The notes below the pieces were generated by a model. That model made no database searches, was not told the DNA's origin, and saw only the letters and a list, made by a program, of their open reading frames with translations. 64,000 bases of DNA from Micrococcales bacterium (GTDB taxonomy: Bacteria > Actinomycetota > Actinomycetes > Actinomycetales > Cellulomonadaceae). Below are positions 1 through 7,744 of the stretch, piece by piece (within the stretch, counting starts at the first letter, position 1; every line of letters begins with the position of its first letter). Both the position numbers and the translations under genes were made by a program. The stretch covers positions 62,001 to 126,000 of the forward strand of contig WQWY01000003.1 in assembly GCA_009785115.1 (NCBI GenBank), written 5' to 3'.

Positions 1-600
1 GGCGACGTCGGTCTGGTAGACCATGCCGGCGTCAGCCTCTCCGAGAGAGAGCCTGGTCACCACCGCCTTGACGCTCTGCTCCTCGCTCACGGGGCTGACG
101 GTGATCCCGGCGGCGTCGAAGACCCGTCGCGCCGCCGCACCGCAAGGCACCTCGGCCGCGCAGAGGACCGTCGTCACCCGCGGCTCGGTCAGGTCACCGA
201 GCGTCTCGACCTTGCCGGGGTTGTCCACGGGCACGGCCGCGACGATCGCGTTGGCGGTGAGGACGACGGGGGTGGACCCGGCCAGCCCGGCCGCGACGAC
301 CTTGTCCATGGTGGCCTGGTCCGCCGAGGCGAAGACGTCGGCGGGCGCACCTTCCTGGATCTGGCTGGCGAGCGTCGAGGAGCCGTCGAACGAGAAGGTG
401 ACCGTCACACCGGGGTTCGCCTCCTCGAACATCGCGCCGAGATCGGCGAAGGGGCCGGCGAGGGACGCTGCCGCGAGCACGGTGAGGGTGCGCGCGGGGA
501 CCGAGGGGCCTGACGACCCGCTGTGGGCGCAGCCGGACAGGACCGCGACAAGAACCGCGACCGTGACAGCAAGACGTCGAGGCTTCGTCCACGAGACCAC
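1..600 (-). CDS. modA: Molybdate ABC transporter substrate-binding lipoprotein ModA (3' end cut by window edge)
   Basis: ModA captures molybdate outside the membrane and passes it to the ModBC importer. Reading from GTG 598-600 gives a basic n-region, a hydrophobic stretch and the lipobox LSGC (Cys24), so it is a lipoprotein. The mature part has the family hallmark AAASLAGPFADLGAMFEE and the segments APADVFASAD and AVPVDNPGK. A purine-rich GGAAGG lies just upstream at 608-613. About 200 residues are visible, against roughly 250 for the family, so about 50 C-terminal residues lie beyond base 1. modB and modC would be expected next on this strand but are outside the window. It is divergent from moeA across an 81-bp gap. 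Confidence 0.9.
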   Translation of the reverse strand, partial: MVSWTKPRRLAVTVAVLVAVLSGCAHSGSSGPSVPARTLTVLAAASLAGPFADLGAMFEEANPGVTVTFSFDGSSTLASQIQEGAPADVFASADQATMDKVVAAGLAGSTPVVLTANAIVAAVPVDNPGKVETLGDLTEPRVTTVLCAAEVPCGAAARRVFDAAGITVSPVSEEQSVKAVVTRLSLGEADAGMVYQTDVA

Positions 601-648
601 GGTTCTTCCTTCCGGCGAGAGCGACGCTGCTCCTTCCGGACTGACGCT

Positions 649-680
649 ACCATGAGAAACATGGTTCTAACGAGAAGAAC
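649..680. promoter_or_regulatory. Candidate operator: two overlapping dyads between modA and moeA
   Basis: The divergent gap holds a perfect inverted repeat, ACCATG-AGAAA-CATGGT (649-665), and a second one, GTTCT-AACGAGA-AGAAC (664-680). A TAGCGT hexamer on the minus strand at 644-649 fits a -10 box for modA and touches the first dyad. The structure is seen; control of both genes by one regulator is inferred. The site does not resemble the E. coli ModE box. Confidence 0.4.
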
Positions 681-681
681 T

Positions 682-1887
682 GTGAACAATCTGTCTCCAC
701 GTCGTCGTCTCTCGGTCGACCAGCACGCCGCCACGGTTCTCGCCGCCCTGGGCGGTGCTCGGACGCCCGTCGAGACCGTCGCGCTGAGGTCGGCGCCGGG
801 CCGCGTGCTGGCCACCGACCAGGCCGCGCTGCTGGCCGTCCCGCCGTTCACCAACGCGGCCATGGACGGCTACGCCTTCCGGGCCGTCGACGCACCAGGG
901 GCTCTGCCGGTGTCCGGGGGCGTGCCCGCGGGAGTCGCGGCAGAGCCGCTGCGAGCCGGTACGGCGGTCCGGATCATGACCGGGGCGCCGGTGCCCGTCG
1001 GCGCCGACGCCGTCGTCCCGCTCGAGGACGTCACCGTGGACGGCGACAGCGTCTTCCTCGCGGCCCCGCCGCGACCGGGACAGCACGTCCGCGAGGCCGG
1101 TGAGGACGTGCGCCCGGGCGACCTGGTGCTGCGGCGCGGTACGCGGCTCTCCGCACGCCATCTGGCCTCCGCCACAGCGGTGGGCCTCACCGCGCTCCCG
1201 GTGGCTCGACGGCCACGGGTACGAGTGGTCGTCACCGGTGACGAGGTGACCTCACCCGGCGCACCGCTCGGCCCGGGCCAGGTCCCCGACTCGAACGGTC
1301 CGTACGTCAGCGGCGCGGTGACCCGCGCGGGCGGGGAGGTCGCGGGGCTGACCCGCTGCCCCGACGACGCCGAGGCCCTGGTCGAGGTGCTCGACCACGC
1401 CGACGCGGACCTGGTGGTGCTCACCGGCGGCGCCTCGGCCGGGGATCGTGACGTGGTCCGCGACGTGCTCGAGGCGCGCGGGTGCGAGCTCGTCCACGTG
1501 ATGATGCAGCCCGGCAAGCCGCAGGGCTGCGGCCTGTGGGACGGCACACCCGTCATCGCTCTGCCGGGGAACCCGGTGAGCGTCGTGGTGTCGTTCGCGA
1601 TGTTCGTCCGGCCCGCGATCGAGGCGCTGCTCGGCCAGACGCCGCGGCCACCCCGCTGGGGTGTGGCGGCTCGCGGGTGGCGCAGCCCTGCCGGGCGACG
1701 ACAGATCGTCCCCGTGACGCTCGAGGAGGCGGCCGACGGGCGACGCTACGTGCGGCCCGCGTCCGAGGGCGGCACGGGCTCGCACCTGATCGCCTCGCTC
1801 GCGGCGGCCGACGCTCTCGCGGTGGTGCCCGAGGAGCGGGACGAGGTGCTCGAAGGCGACCTGCTGCCCCTGCTCGACCTTCCCTGA
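682..1887 (+). CDS. moeA: Molybdopterin molybdenumtransferase MoeA
   Basis: MoeA inserts molybdate into adenylylated molybdopterin in the last step of Mo cofactor synthesis. The 401-residue product has the family motifs in order: NAAMDGYA (58-65), the domain II region (about 70-145), TGDE (185-188), GGASAGDRD (249-257), QPGKP (276-280) and LPGNPVS (294-300). Length and motifs fit an active enzyme. GTG 682 is preferred because the paralogue at 2989 starts at the same place (MNNLSPRRR against MNSSNPRRR) and GAGAAG lies just upstream. ATG 652 and ATG 661 are in-frame alternatives. It is divergent from modA. Confidence 0.93.
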   Translation: MNNLSPRRRLSVDQHAATVLAALGGARTPVETVALRSAPGRVLATDQAALLAVPPFTNAAMDGYAFRAVDAPGALPVSGGVPAGVAAEPLRAGTAVRIMTGAPVPVGADAVVPLEDVTVDGDSVFLAAPPRPGQHVREAGEDVRPGDLVLRRGTRLSARHLASATAVGLTALPVARRPRVRVVVTGDEVTSPGAPLGPGQVPDSNGPYVSGAVTRAGGEVAGLTRCPDDAEALVEVLDHADADLVVLTGGASAGDRDVVRDVLEARGCELVHVMMQPGKPQGCGLWDGTPVIALPGNPVSVVVSFAMFVRPAIEALLGQTPRPPRWGVAARGWRSPAGRRQIVPVTLEEAADGRRYVRPASEGGTGSHLIASLAAADALAVVPEERDEVLEGDLLPLLDLP

Positions 1888-1922
1888 GAAGGGGCGTGCG
1901 TGCCTGACGAGGCAGCGACGGG

Positions 1923-2735
1923 TCAGCCGGCCGTCTCGGCGGCTCGGACCTCGTCGGTCTCGGCGAGGTCGTCGGGCTCGTCGGTCTCGCCTCGCGCCGC
2001 GCGCATCGCGGCCAGGTCCAGGGGCACGCGCGTCATGGGTTCGCGGGGCACCGGGCCCAGCCAGCCTCGACACATGTAGGGCTCCGCCTGCGGCTCGAGC
2101 CTGACGACGCGCTGGGACGAGCGCAGCTCTTCGAGCGAGCCGTTGATCATGCCGACGTGAAGCTGGCAGACCACCTCCGGCGTGCGCTTCGCGGGCTCGA
2201 GGAACGGGCAGTTGTGCAGCAGCAGGTGCGGCTCCGGTTCCCGGCGCAGCTCTGGCGCGAACCACAGGGCATCCAGCTTGTCGACCACGCGCTTGTGGAT
2301 CTCGTCCTCGTCGAAGGTCTCGAACGGGGCCGGGCGCGAGGTCAGGTAGCGACCCCACTCCTGCCCCACCTCGTACATCTCGTCACCGACGTCGGGGTAG
2401 CGCTTGGCGATGGTCGCGGTGAGGATCTCCGCCAGCAGACGGTAACCCTGGGCCCGCTCGTGCGTCTGGTTGGGCAGCGTCCCGGAGTAGAGCACACGAC
2501 GACGCCCCGGGGTGTCCCGCCTCTCGGTCTCACGGGTCGCCATGCCCGCGTCGACGAGCGACTCCAGGTGGAAGCGAGCGGTGTTGACGTGGATGCCGGC
2601 GGTCTCGGCCACGTCCGCCACCGACAGCGGCACCTTGGTGTCGCGCAGCAGCTGGATGATGTGGGTGCGCCGGCCACCGTAGTCAGAACCACCGGTGGTC
2701 CCGTCGTAGACGGACCTGGTCACACCTGTGGTCAT
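1923..2735 (-). CDS. HTH transcriptional regulator with C-terminal cysteine motif (SufR/ArsR-like)
   Basis: This 270-residue regulator has a winged helix-turn-helix at about residues 22-85 (DVAETAGIHVNTARFHLESL as recognition region). Its C-terminal sensor part carries NCPF (Cys176), EVVC (Cys190) and PYMC (Cys222). Such spaced cysteines after an HTH are typical of SufR-type regulators, which bind an Fe-S cluster; cluster binding here is inferred. The start at 2735 has an excellent GGAGG five bases upstream and is preferred over the in-frame ATG eight codons earlier. It lies between the two moeA copies, which suggests control of Mo-cofactor genes, but no shared operator was found in front of the gene itself. 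Confidence 0.8.
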   Translation of the reverse strand: MTTGVTRSVYDGTTGGSDYGGRRTHIIQLLRDTKVPLSVADVAETAGIHVNTARFHLESLVDAGMATRETERRDTPGRRRVLYSGTLPNQTHERAQGYRLLAEILTATIAKRYPDVGDEMYEVGQEWGRYLTSRPAPFETFDEDEIHKRVVDKLDALWFAPELRREPEPHLLLHNCPFLEPAKRTPEVVCQLHVGMINGSLEELRSSQRVVRLEPQAEPYMCRGWLGPVPREPMTRVPLDLAAMRAARGETDEPDDLAETDEVRAAETAG

Positions 2736-2988
2736 CGTTCCTCCGATGATGCGAAACAACTGCCGCCAGCCTACGCCACCCCCGAGACGCGGACAGACGA
2801 GCGAGAAGATCTACGCCCGCTCGGCCCTCTCGAGACGTCGCACCGCGGCGATCAGGACTCGCTGTCCGCGGTTTCGCCGGATCTATCCGGATCCCCCTCG
2901 GCTCTGCGCGTCGATCACGGGAATGACAGCCTGGCAGACAGGGGTGCGCGAGGGAACCGAGCCCGGGGGTCGCTCGTTGAACCTCCTC

Positions 2989-3954
2989 GTGAACAGCTCG
3001 AACCCGCGCCGACGCCTCCCGGTCGGTCAGCACGCCGCCGCGGTGCTCGACACCTTGCGCGGCGCGCAGACGCGCACCGAGACCGTCCCGCTGAAGTCCG
3101 CGCTGGGCCGTGTGCTGGCCGCCGACCAGGTGGCGACGCTGCCCGTCCCGCCGTCCACCGACGTCGACGAGACCGCGCAGCCCCGCGACCTGGTGCTGGA
3201 GCGCGGCACGAGGCTCCGCGCACGGCACCTGGCCGCCGCCGCGGCCGCGGGGCTCGCCACGCTCCCGGTAGCCCGACGCCCACGGGTCCGGGTGGTCGTC
3301 ACCGGTGACGAGGTGGTCGCGCCCGGTGCGCCGCCCCGCCCGGGCTCGGTACCCGACTCCGACGGCCCCTACGTCAGCGGCGCCGTGATCCGCGCGGGCG
3401 CGAAGGTCGCCGGGCTGACCCGCTGCCCCGACGACGCGGAGGCCCTGACCCACGTGCTCGACACGGCCGCCGCGGACCTGGTGGTGGTCACCGGCGGCAT
3501 CTCGGCCCCAGGTCGCGACGCCGTGCGCGACGTGCTCGAGGCGCGCGGGTGCGAGCTCGTCGACGTGGTGATGCACCCCGAGGCCCCGCAGGGCTGCGGC
3601 CTGTGGGACGGCACACCCGTCGTCGCCCTGCCCGGGGACCCGACGGGCGTGGTGGTGTCGTTCGCGGTGTTCGTCCGCCCCGCGATCGAGGCGCTGCTCG
3701 GCCAGACGCCGCGGCCGCCCCGCTGGGGTGTGGCCGCCCACAGGTGGCACAGCCCTGCCGGGCGTCGCCAGTACCTGCCCGTGGTGGTCACCCACGACCC
3801 CGACGGGCGACGGTTCGTCTGGCCCGCGAGCGAGTACGGCTCGAGCGCGCACCCGGTGGCCTGCCTGGCGGTGGCCGACGCCCTCGCCGTGGTGCCCGAG
3901 GAGCAGGACGAGGTGCTCGAGGGCGACGTGCTGCCCCTGCTGGACCTTCCCTGA
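2989..3954 (+). CDS. MoeA paralogue lacking the central domain; probable non-catalytic copy
   Basis: This is a second moeA copy of 321 residues, clearly a duplicate of the gene at 682, with long stretches of identical DNA in the C-terminal half. About 80 residues corresponding to MoeA 57-144 are missing in frame, removing the MDGYA motif and most of domain II. Other motifs are altered: GGxSxGD reads GGISAPGRD, PGKP reads PEAP and LPGNPVS reads LPGDPTG. TGDE is kept. The frame stays open and codon use is normal, so the gene is under some constraint or decayed recently. The GTG start follows alignment with moeA; ATG 2923 and TTG 2977 are alternatives. Confidence 0.8.
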   Translation: MNSSNPRRRLPVGQHAAAVLDTLRGAQTRTETVPLKSALGRVLAADQVATLPVPPSTDVDETAQPRDLVLERGTRLRARHLAAAAAAGLATLPVARRPRVRVVVTGDEVVAPGAPPRPGSVPDSDGPYVSGAVIRAGAKVAGLTRCPDDAEALTHVLDTAAADLVVVTGGISAPGRDAVRDVLEARGCELVDVVMHPEAPQGCGLWDGTPVVALPGDPTGVVVSFAVFVRPAIEALLGQTPRPPRWGVAAHRWHSPAGRRQYLPVVVTHDPDGRRFVWPASEYGSSAHPVACLAVADALAVVPEEQDEVLEGDVLPLLDLP

Positions 3955-4050
3955 GGGCCTCGCCAGACAGGCCCCGGGGCCCCGGCTGATCGAGGGCTCG
4001 GGCTGATCGAAGACTCAGACGGTTCCGACGGCTCAGGCAGCTCCGACGGC

Positions 4051-5775
4051 TCACGCGGCTCCGAAGATGTCGAGGCTGGCGCCGGGGATCGCTGAGAGCA
4101 GCTCGCGGGTGTACTCCTGCGTCGGCTGGTCGAAGACCGCGTCCGTCGTGGCGTGCTCGACCACCTGCCCGTTCCTCATGACGACCACCTCGTCCGCGAT
4201 CTGCCGCACCACCGCCAGGTCGTGGGTGATGAACAGGTAGGTCAGCCCGAGCTCGGTCTGCAGGTCGTTGAGCAGCGTCAAGATCTGCGCCTGGACCAGC
4301 ACGTCGAGGGCAGAGACAGCCTCGTCGCAGACGATGACGTCTGGTTCCAGGGCCAGCGCGCGAGCCACGGCGATGCGCTGGCGCTGCCCGCCGGACAGCT
4401 CGTTGGGGAAGCGGCGCAGGGTCGAGGCCGGCATCGCCACCATGTCCAGCAGCTCGCGCACCCGGGCCCGGCGCGACCGTGCGTCACCGACACGGTGCAC
4501 CCGCAGGGGTTCTTCGAGCGTGCGGAAGATCGAGTACATCGGGTCCAGCGAGCCGTAGGGGTTCTGGAAGATCGGCTGCACGCGACGCCGGAACGCGAAC
4601 TCTGCCCTGGGGTCCAGCGTGCGCAGGTCGGTGCCCTCGAACCAGATCACCCCCGAGGTGGGCTGGAGCAGGTTGAGCATGATGTTGGCGACCGTCGACT
4701 TGCCCGAGCCGGACTCTCCGACGAGGGCCAGCGTGGTGCCCCGGGTCACGGTGAACGACACGTCGTCGACGGCCCTGAGCGTCTTGGCGCTCCGGGTCGC
4801 GCCACGGATGACGAACTCCTTGGTGAGGTGCTCGACCCTCATCAGCTCGCCGCGCTCCTCGCTGATCCCGTCCCCTCTGGTCACCGCGAGCAGGTCGGTG
4901 GCCCGCGTCCCGCGCTCCTTGGCCGACTGGATGCGACGCGAGGCGAGCGACGGCGCGGCGGAGACCAGGCGCTGGGTGTACGCGTGCTGAGGGGCGGCCA
5001 GGATCTGCTTCGACGGCCCCGACTCGACCACCTGCCCCCGGTACATCACCACCAGGTGCTCGGCCCGCTCGGCCGCCAGGCCCAGGTCGTGGGTGATGAA
5101 CAGCACCGCGGTGCCCAGCTCGGCGGTGAGAGCCTCGAGGTGGTCCAGGATGCGGCGCTGCACGGTCACGTCCAGCGCGCTGGTCGGCTCGTCGGCGATC
5201 AGCAGCCGTGGCCGGGCGGCGAGCCCGATGGCGATGAGGGCTCGCTGGCGCATCCCGCCGGAGAACTCGTGCGGGTACTGCTTGGCCCGGCGGGCCGCGT
5301 CCGGCAGGCCGGCCTCGCTCAACAGCTCCGCGACCCGGGCGTCGGCCTCACGGCGCGACCCCTCGAAGCCGTTGGCGCGCAGGGCCTCACGGACCTGGAA
5401 CCCGATGCTCCACACGGGGTTGAGGTTGGTCATCGGGTCTTGCGGGACGAGGCCGATCTCCTTGCCGCGCACCCCGACGAACGTCTTGGGCGACGCCCCG
5501 ACCAGCTCGCGGCCGTCGAAGAGGATCGACCCGCCGGAGACCCTGCCCGTGCCGGGCAGCAGGTTGATGACGGCGTGCGCGGTGGTCGACTTGCCCGAGC
5601 CAGACTCCCCGACGATGGCCACCGACTGCCCGGGGTACACCGTGAGGTTCGCGCCTCGCACCGCGTCCACCACACCGGTCGCGGTGGTGAACGACACCCG
5701 CAGGTCACGGACCTTGAGCAGCGGCTGGGGGCTCGGGGCGCTCGAGGGCGGGGGCTGCGCCGGTTGGTCGCTCAT
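4051..5775 (-). CDS. Peptide-type ABC importer, fused DppD-DppF ATPase (cluster 1)
   Basis: This 574-residue protein carries two ATP-binding domains of the oligopeptide/nickel importer family. The first has Walker A GESGSGKST, signature FSGGMRQRA and Walker B LLIADEPTSALD. The second has GESGSGKST, signature LSGGQRQRI and a slightly unusual Walker B, VIVCDEAVSALD (Ala where Pro is usual). It would power uptake of peptides or similar solutes bound by the lipoprotein at 7745. ATG 5773-5775 overlaps the stop of the upstream permease gene by 4 bp, so the two are translationally coupled. It is the last gene of the cluster. The substrate cannot be read from the sequence. Confidence 0.9.
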   Translation of the reverse strand: MSDQPAQPPPSSAPSPQPLLKVRDLRVSFTTATGVVDAVRGANLTVYPGQSVAIVGESGSGKSTTAHAVINLLPGTGRVSGGSILFDGRELVGASPKTFVGVRGKEIGLVPQDPMTNLNPVWSIGFQVREALRANGFEGSRREADARVAELLSEAGLPDAARRAKQYPHEFSGGMRQRALIAIGLAARPRLLIADEPTSALDVTVQRRILDHLEALTAELGTAVLFITHDLGLAAERAEHLVVMYRGQVVESGPSKQILAAPQHAYTQRLVSAAPSLASRRIQSAKERGTRATDLLAVTRGDGISEERGELMRVEHLTKEFVIRGATRSAKTLRAVDDVSFTVTRGTTLALVGESGSGKSTVANIMLNLLQPTSGVIWFEGTDLRTLDPRAEFAFRRRVQPIFQNPYGSLDPMYSIFRTLEEPLRVHRVGDARSRRARVRELLDMVAMPASTLRRFPNELSGGQRQRIAVARALALEPDVIVCDEAVSALDVLVQAQILTLLNDLQTELGLTYLFITHDLAVVRQIADEVVVMRNGQVVEHATTDAVFDQPTQEYTRELLSAIPGASLDIFGAA

Positions 5776-6740
5776 CGCTTGCGCGCCTTCGGGTCGAGGG
5801 CGTCGCGCACCGCGTCTCCCATCATGATGAAACCGAGCACGGTCAGCGCCAGCGCGCCGGCCGGGTAGAACAGCACGTGCGGGGCCACGCGCAGCTGACC
5901 CTGCGCCGTGGAGATGTCCCCGCCCCAGGAGACCGTCGTGGACGGCAGGCCGATGCCGAGGAAGGACAACGTCGCCTCGGCCACGATGAACGTGCCCAGC
6001 GCCACCGTCGCGGTGACGATGATCGGCGCCAGCGCGTTGGGTATCAGGTGACGCACCAGGGTGGCGAACCGGCTCGCGCCCAAGGACCTCGCGGCGGTGA
6101 CGAAGTCGGCGTTCTTCACACCCATGACCGCCCCCCGGGCGATGCGGGCGATCTGCGGCCAGCCGAACACCCCCAGCACCAGCACGACAGTCAGGACGTT
6201 GCGGTTCGCTCGGAAGATCGACATCACCATGACCGCCGCGAGCACGAGCGGCACGGCGAAGAAGATGTCGGTGACCCGCGACAGCACCGTGTCGAACCAT
6301 CCTCCGTAGAACCCGGCCAGCGCACCGACCGCGGTTCCCAGGATCGCGACCAACAACGTCGTCAGCACCCCGACGGTCACCGAGGCCTGAGCCCCGAAGA
6401 TCGTCCTGGCGTAGATGTCGCATCCCTGGAAGTCGAAGCCGAACGGGTGCCCGGCCTCCGGGCCGCCGAGGCTGCGGGTCAGCACGCAGTACCGAGGGTC
6501 CTGCCGCGCGAAGAGCCCCGGGAACAGCGCGACCAGCACGACGAGGACGATGATCGCCGCCGAGACCCAGAACAGCACGCGGCGGCGCAGCTCGCGCCAT
6601 GCCTCGACCCACAGGCTGGCCGGGGCCTCGGTCTCGTCGACCGCGTCCACCTCGCCGAGCGTGACGACGTCGGGCGGCGCGACCTGGTGCTCCTGGTCGG
6701 GTCGAGCGACAGGGCCGGGGGGGGTGGGGTCAGTCGTCAT
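5772..6740 (-). CDS. Peptide-type ABC importer permease, DppC-like (cluster 1)
   Basis: This 322-residue inner-membrane permease has an acidic cytoplasmic N-terminus of about 50 residues, a first membrane helix at about 53-73 and the periplasmic N-terminal region typical of OppC/DppC. A BPD_transp_1 domain of several helices follows. The EAA loop that docks on the ATPase is visible as AARSLGASRFATLVRHLIP. It overlaps the upstream permease by 11 bp and the downstream ATPase by 4 bp. Confidence 0.9.
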   Translation of the reverse strand: MTTDPTPPGPVARPDQEHQVAPPDVVTLGEVDAVDETEAPASLWVEAWRELRRRVLFWVSAAIIVLVVLVALFPGLFARQDPRYCVLTRSLGGPEAGHPFGFDFQGCDIYARTIFGAQASVTVGVLTTLLVAILGTAVGALAGFYGGWFDTVLSRVTDIFFAVPLVLAAVMVMSIFRANRNVLTVVLVLGVFGWPQIARIARGAVMGVKNADFVTAARSLGASRFATLVRHLIPNALAPIIVTATVALGTFIVAEATLSFLGIGLPSTTVSWGGDISTAQGQLRVAPHVLFYPAGALALTVLGFIMMGDAVRDALDPKARKR

Positions 6741-7659
6741 AGCGGATCCTCGGGTCCAGGGCCGCGTAGAGCAGGTCCACCAGGAGGTTGGCCAGGATGT
6801 AGACGATCACCAGGATGGTCGTGAACGACACCACGGTCGGCGCGTGCCCCTGGCGGATCGCGGCGAACAGCGTGCCGCCCACGCCGTGGATGTTGAAGAT
6901 GCCCTCGGTGACGATCGCCCCTCCCATGAGGGCCCCGAGGTCGGCGCCGAGGAAGGTGATGACCGGGATCAGCGAGTTGCGCAGCACGTGCACGTTGACC
7001 ACCCGGCGCCTCGAGAGCCCCTTCGCCGTCGCGGTGCGCACGAAGTCCGCCGAGAGGTTCTCGGCCACCGACGTCCGGGTCAGCCGCAGCACATAGGCGA
7101 AGGACACCGCGCCCAGCACCATCGCCGGCATGAGCAGCGAGGTGAACGAGACGTTCGACCCCACGGTCACCGGCAACCAGCCCCATCGGACTCCCACGAC
7201 GAACTGGAGCACGAAACCGATGACGAACGTGGGGACGGCGATCACCAGCAGGCTCACCACGAGCACCGTCGCGTCGAACAGCTTGCCCTTGCGAAGCCCG
7301 GCGACGAGCCCGGCACCGATCCCGAGGATCGCCTCGAAGGCCAGCGCCATCAGCGCGAGCTGGAACGTCACCGGGAACGCGCTCGCGATGAGCTCCCCGA
7401 CGGGGCGACCGGCGAAGGTGGTGCCGAAGTCGCCGGTGAGGATGCCTTGCAGGTACAGCAGGTACTGGACGATGAAAGGCTTGTCCAGGTTGTACTGCTC
7501 GCGCAGCTGCGCGGCGAGCGCGTCGCTGATGCCCCGGTCCCCGCCCAGGGCGAGCACCGGGTCGCCCGGCAGGGCGAAGACCATGAAGTAGATGAGCAGG
7601 GTGGCCCCGAAGAACACGGGCACCGCCTGGAGGAGCCGACGTCCGAGATACCGGACCAT
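6730..7659 (-). CDS. Peptide-type ABC importer permease, DppB-like (cluster 1)
   Basis: This 309-residue permease has the DppB/OppB layout: an N-terminal helix starting at MVRYLGRRLLQAVPVFFGA, an extracytoplasmic loop with GDRGISDALAAQLREQYNLD, then a five-helix domain. The EAA loop is TATAKGLSRRRVVNVHVLRN. A strong AAGGAGG lies just before ATG 7659. It pairs with the DppC-like protein encoded next. The hairpin at 7703-7738 separates it from the binding-protein gene. Confidence 0.9.
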   Translation of the reverse strand: MVRYLGRRLLQAVPVFFGATLLIYFMVFALPGDPVLALGGDRGISDALAAQLREQYNLDKPFIVQYLLYLQGILTGDFGTTFAGRPVGELIASAFPVTFQLALMALAFEAILGIGAGLVAGLRKGKLFDATVLVVSLLVIAVPTFVIGFVLQFVVGVRWGWLPVTVGSNVSFTSLLMPAMVLGAVSFAYVLRLTRTSVAENLSADFVRTATAKGLSRRRVVNVHVLRNSLIPVITFLGADLGALMGGAIVTEGIFNIHGVGGTLFAAIRQGHAPTVVSFTTILVIVYILANLLVDLLYAALDPRIRYDD

Positions 7660-7702
7660 CAGGCCTCCTTCTTCTCCGTCGTCTTCTTCTCAGGGCCGCC
7701 GC

Positions 7703-7738
7703 ACGTGCGGGGTCGGGGCTCGCCCCGACCCCGCACGT
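7703..7738 (-). terminator. Strong hairpin between binding-protein and permease genes
   Basis: A perfect 16-bp inverted repeat (arms 7703-7718 and 7723-7738) closes on a CTCG tetraloop. It is not followed by a U-run on the transcribed strand. In ABC importer operons such hairpins usually protect the upstream message or cause partial termination, so that more binding protein than permease is made. That role is inferred here. Confidence 0.7.
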
Positions 7739-7744
7739 CAGGTC

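Noticed and set aside
5776..6612. Upstream extension of the cluster 1 ATPase frame
   Set aside because: It reads through the DppC-like gene in another frame; ATG 5775 with a 4-bp overlap is the natural start.
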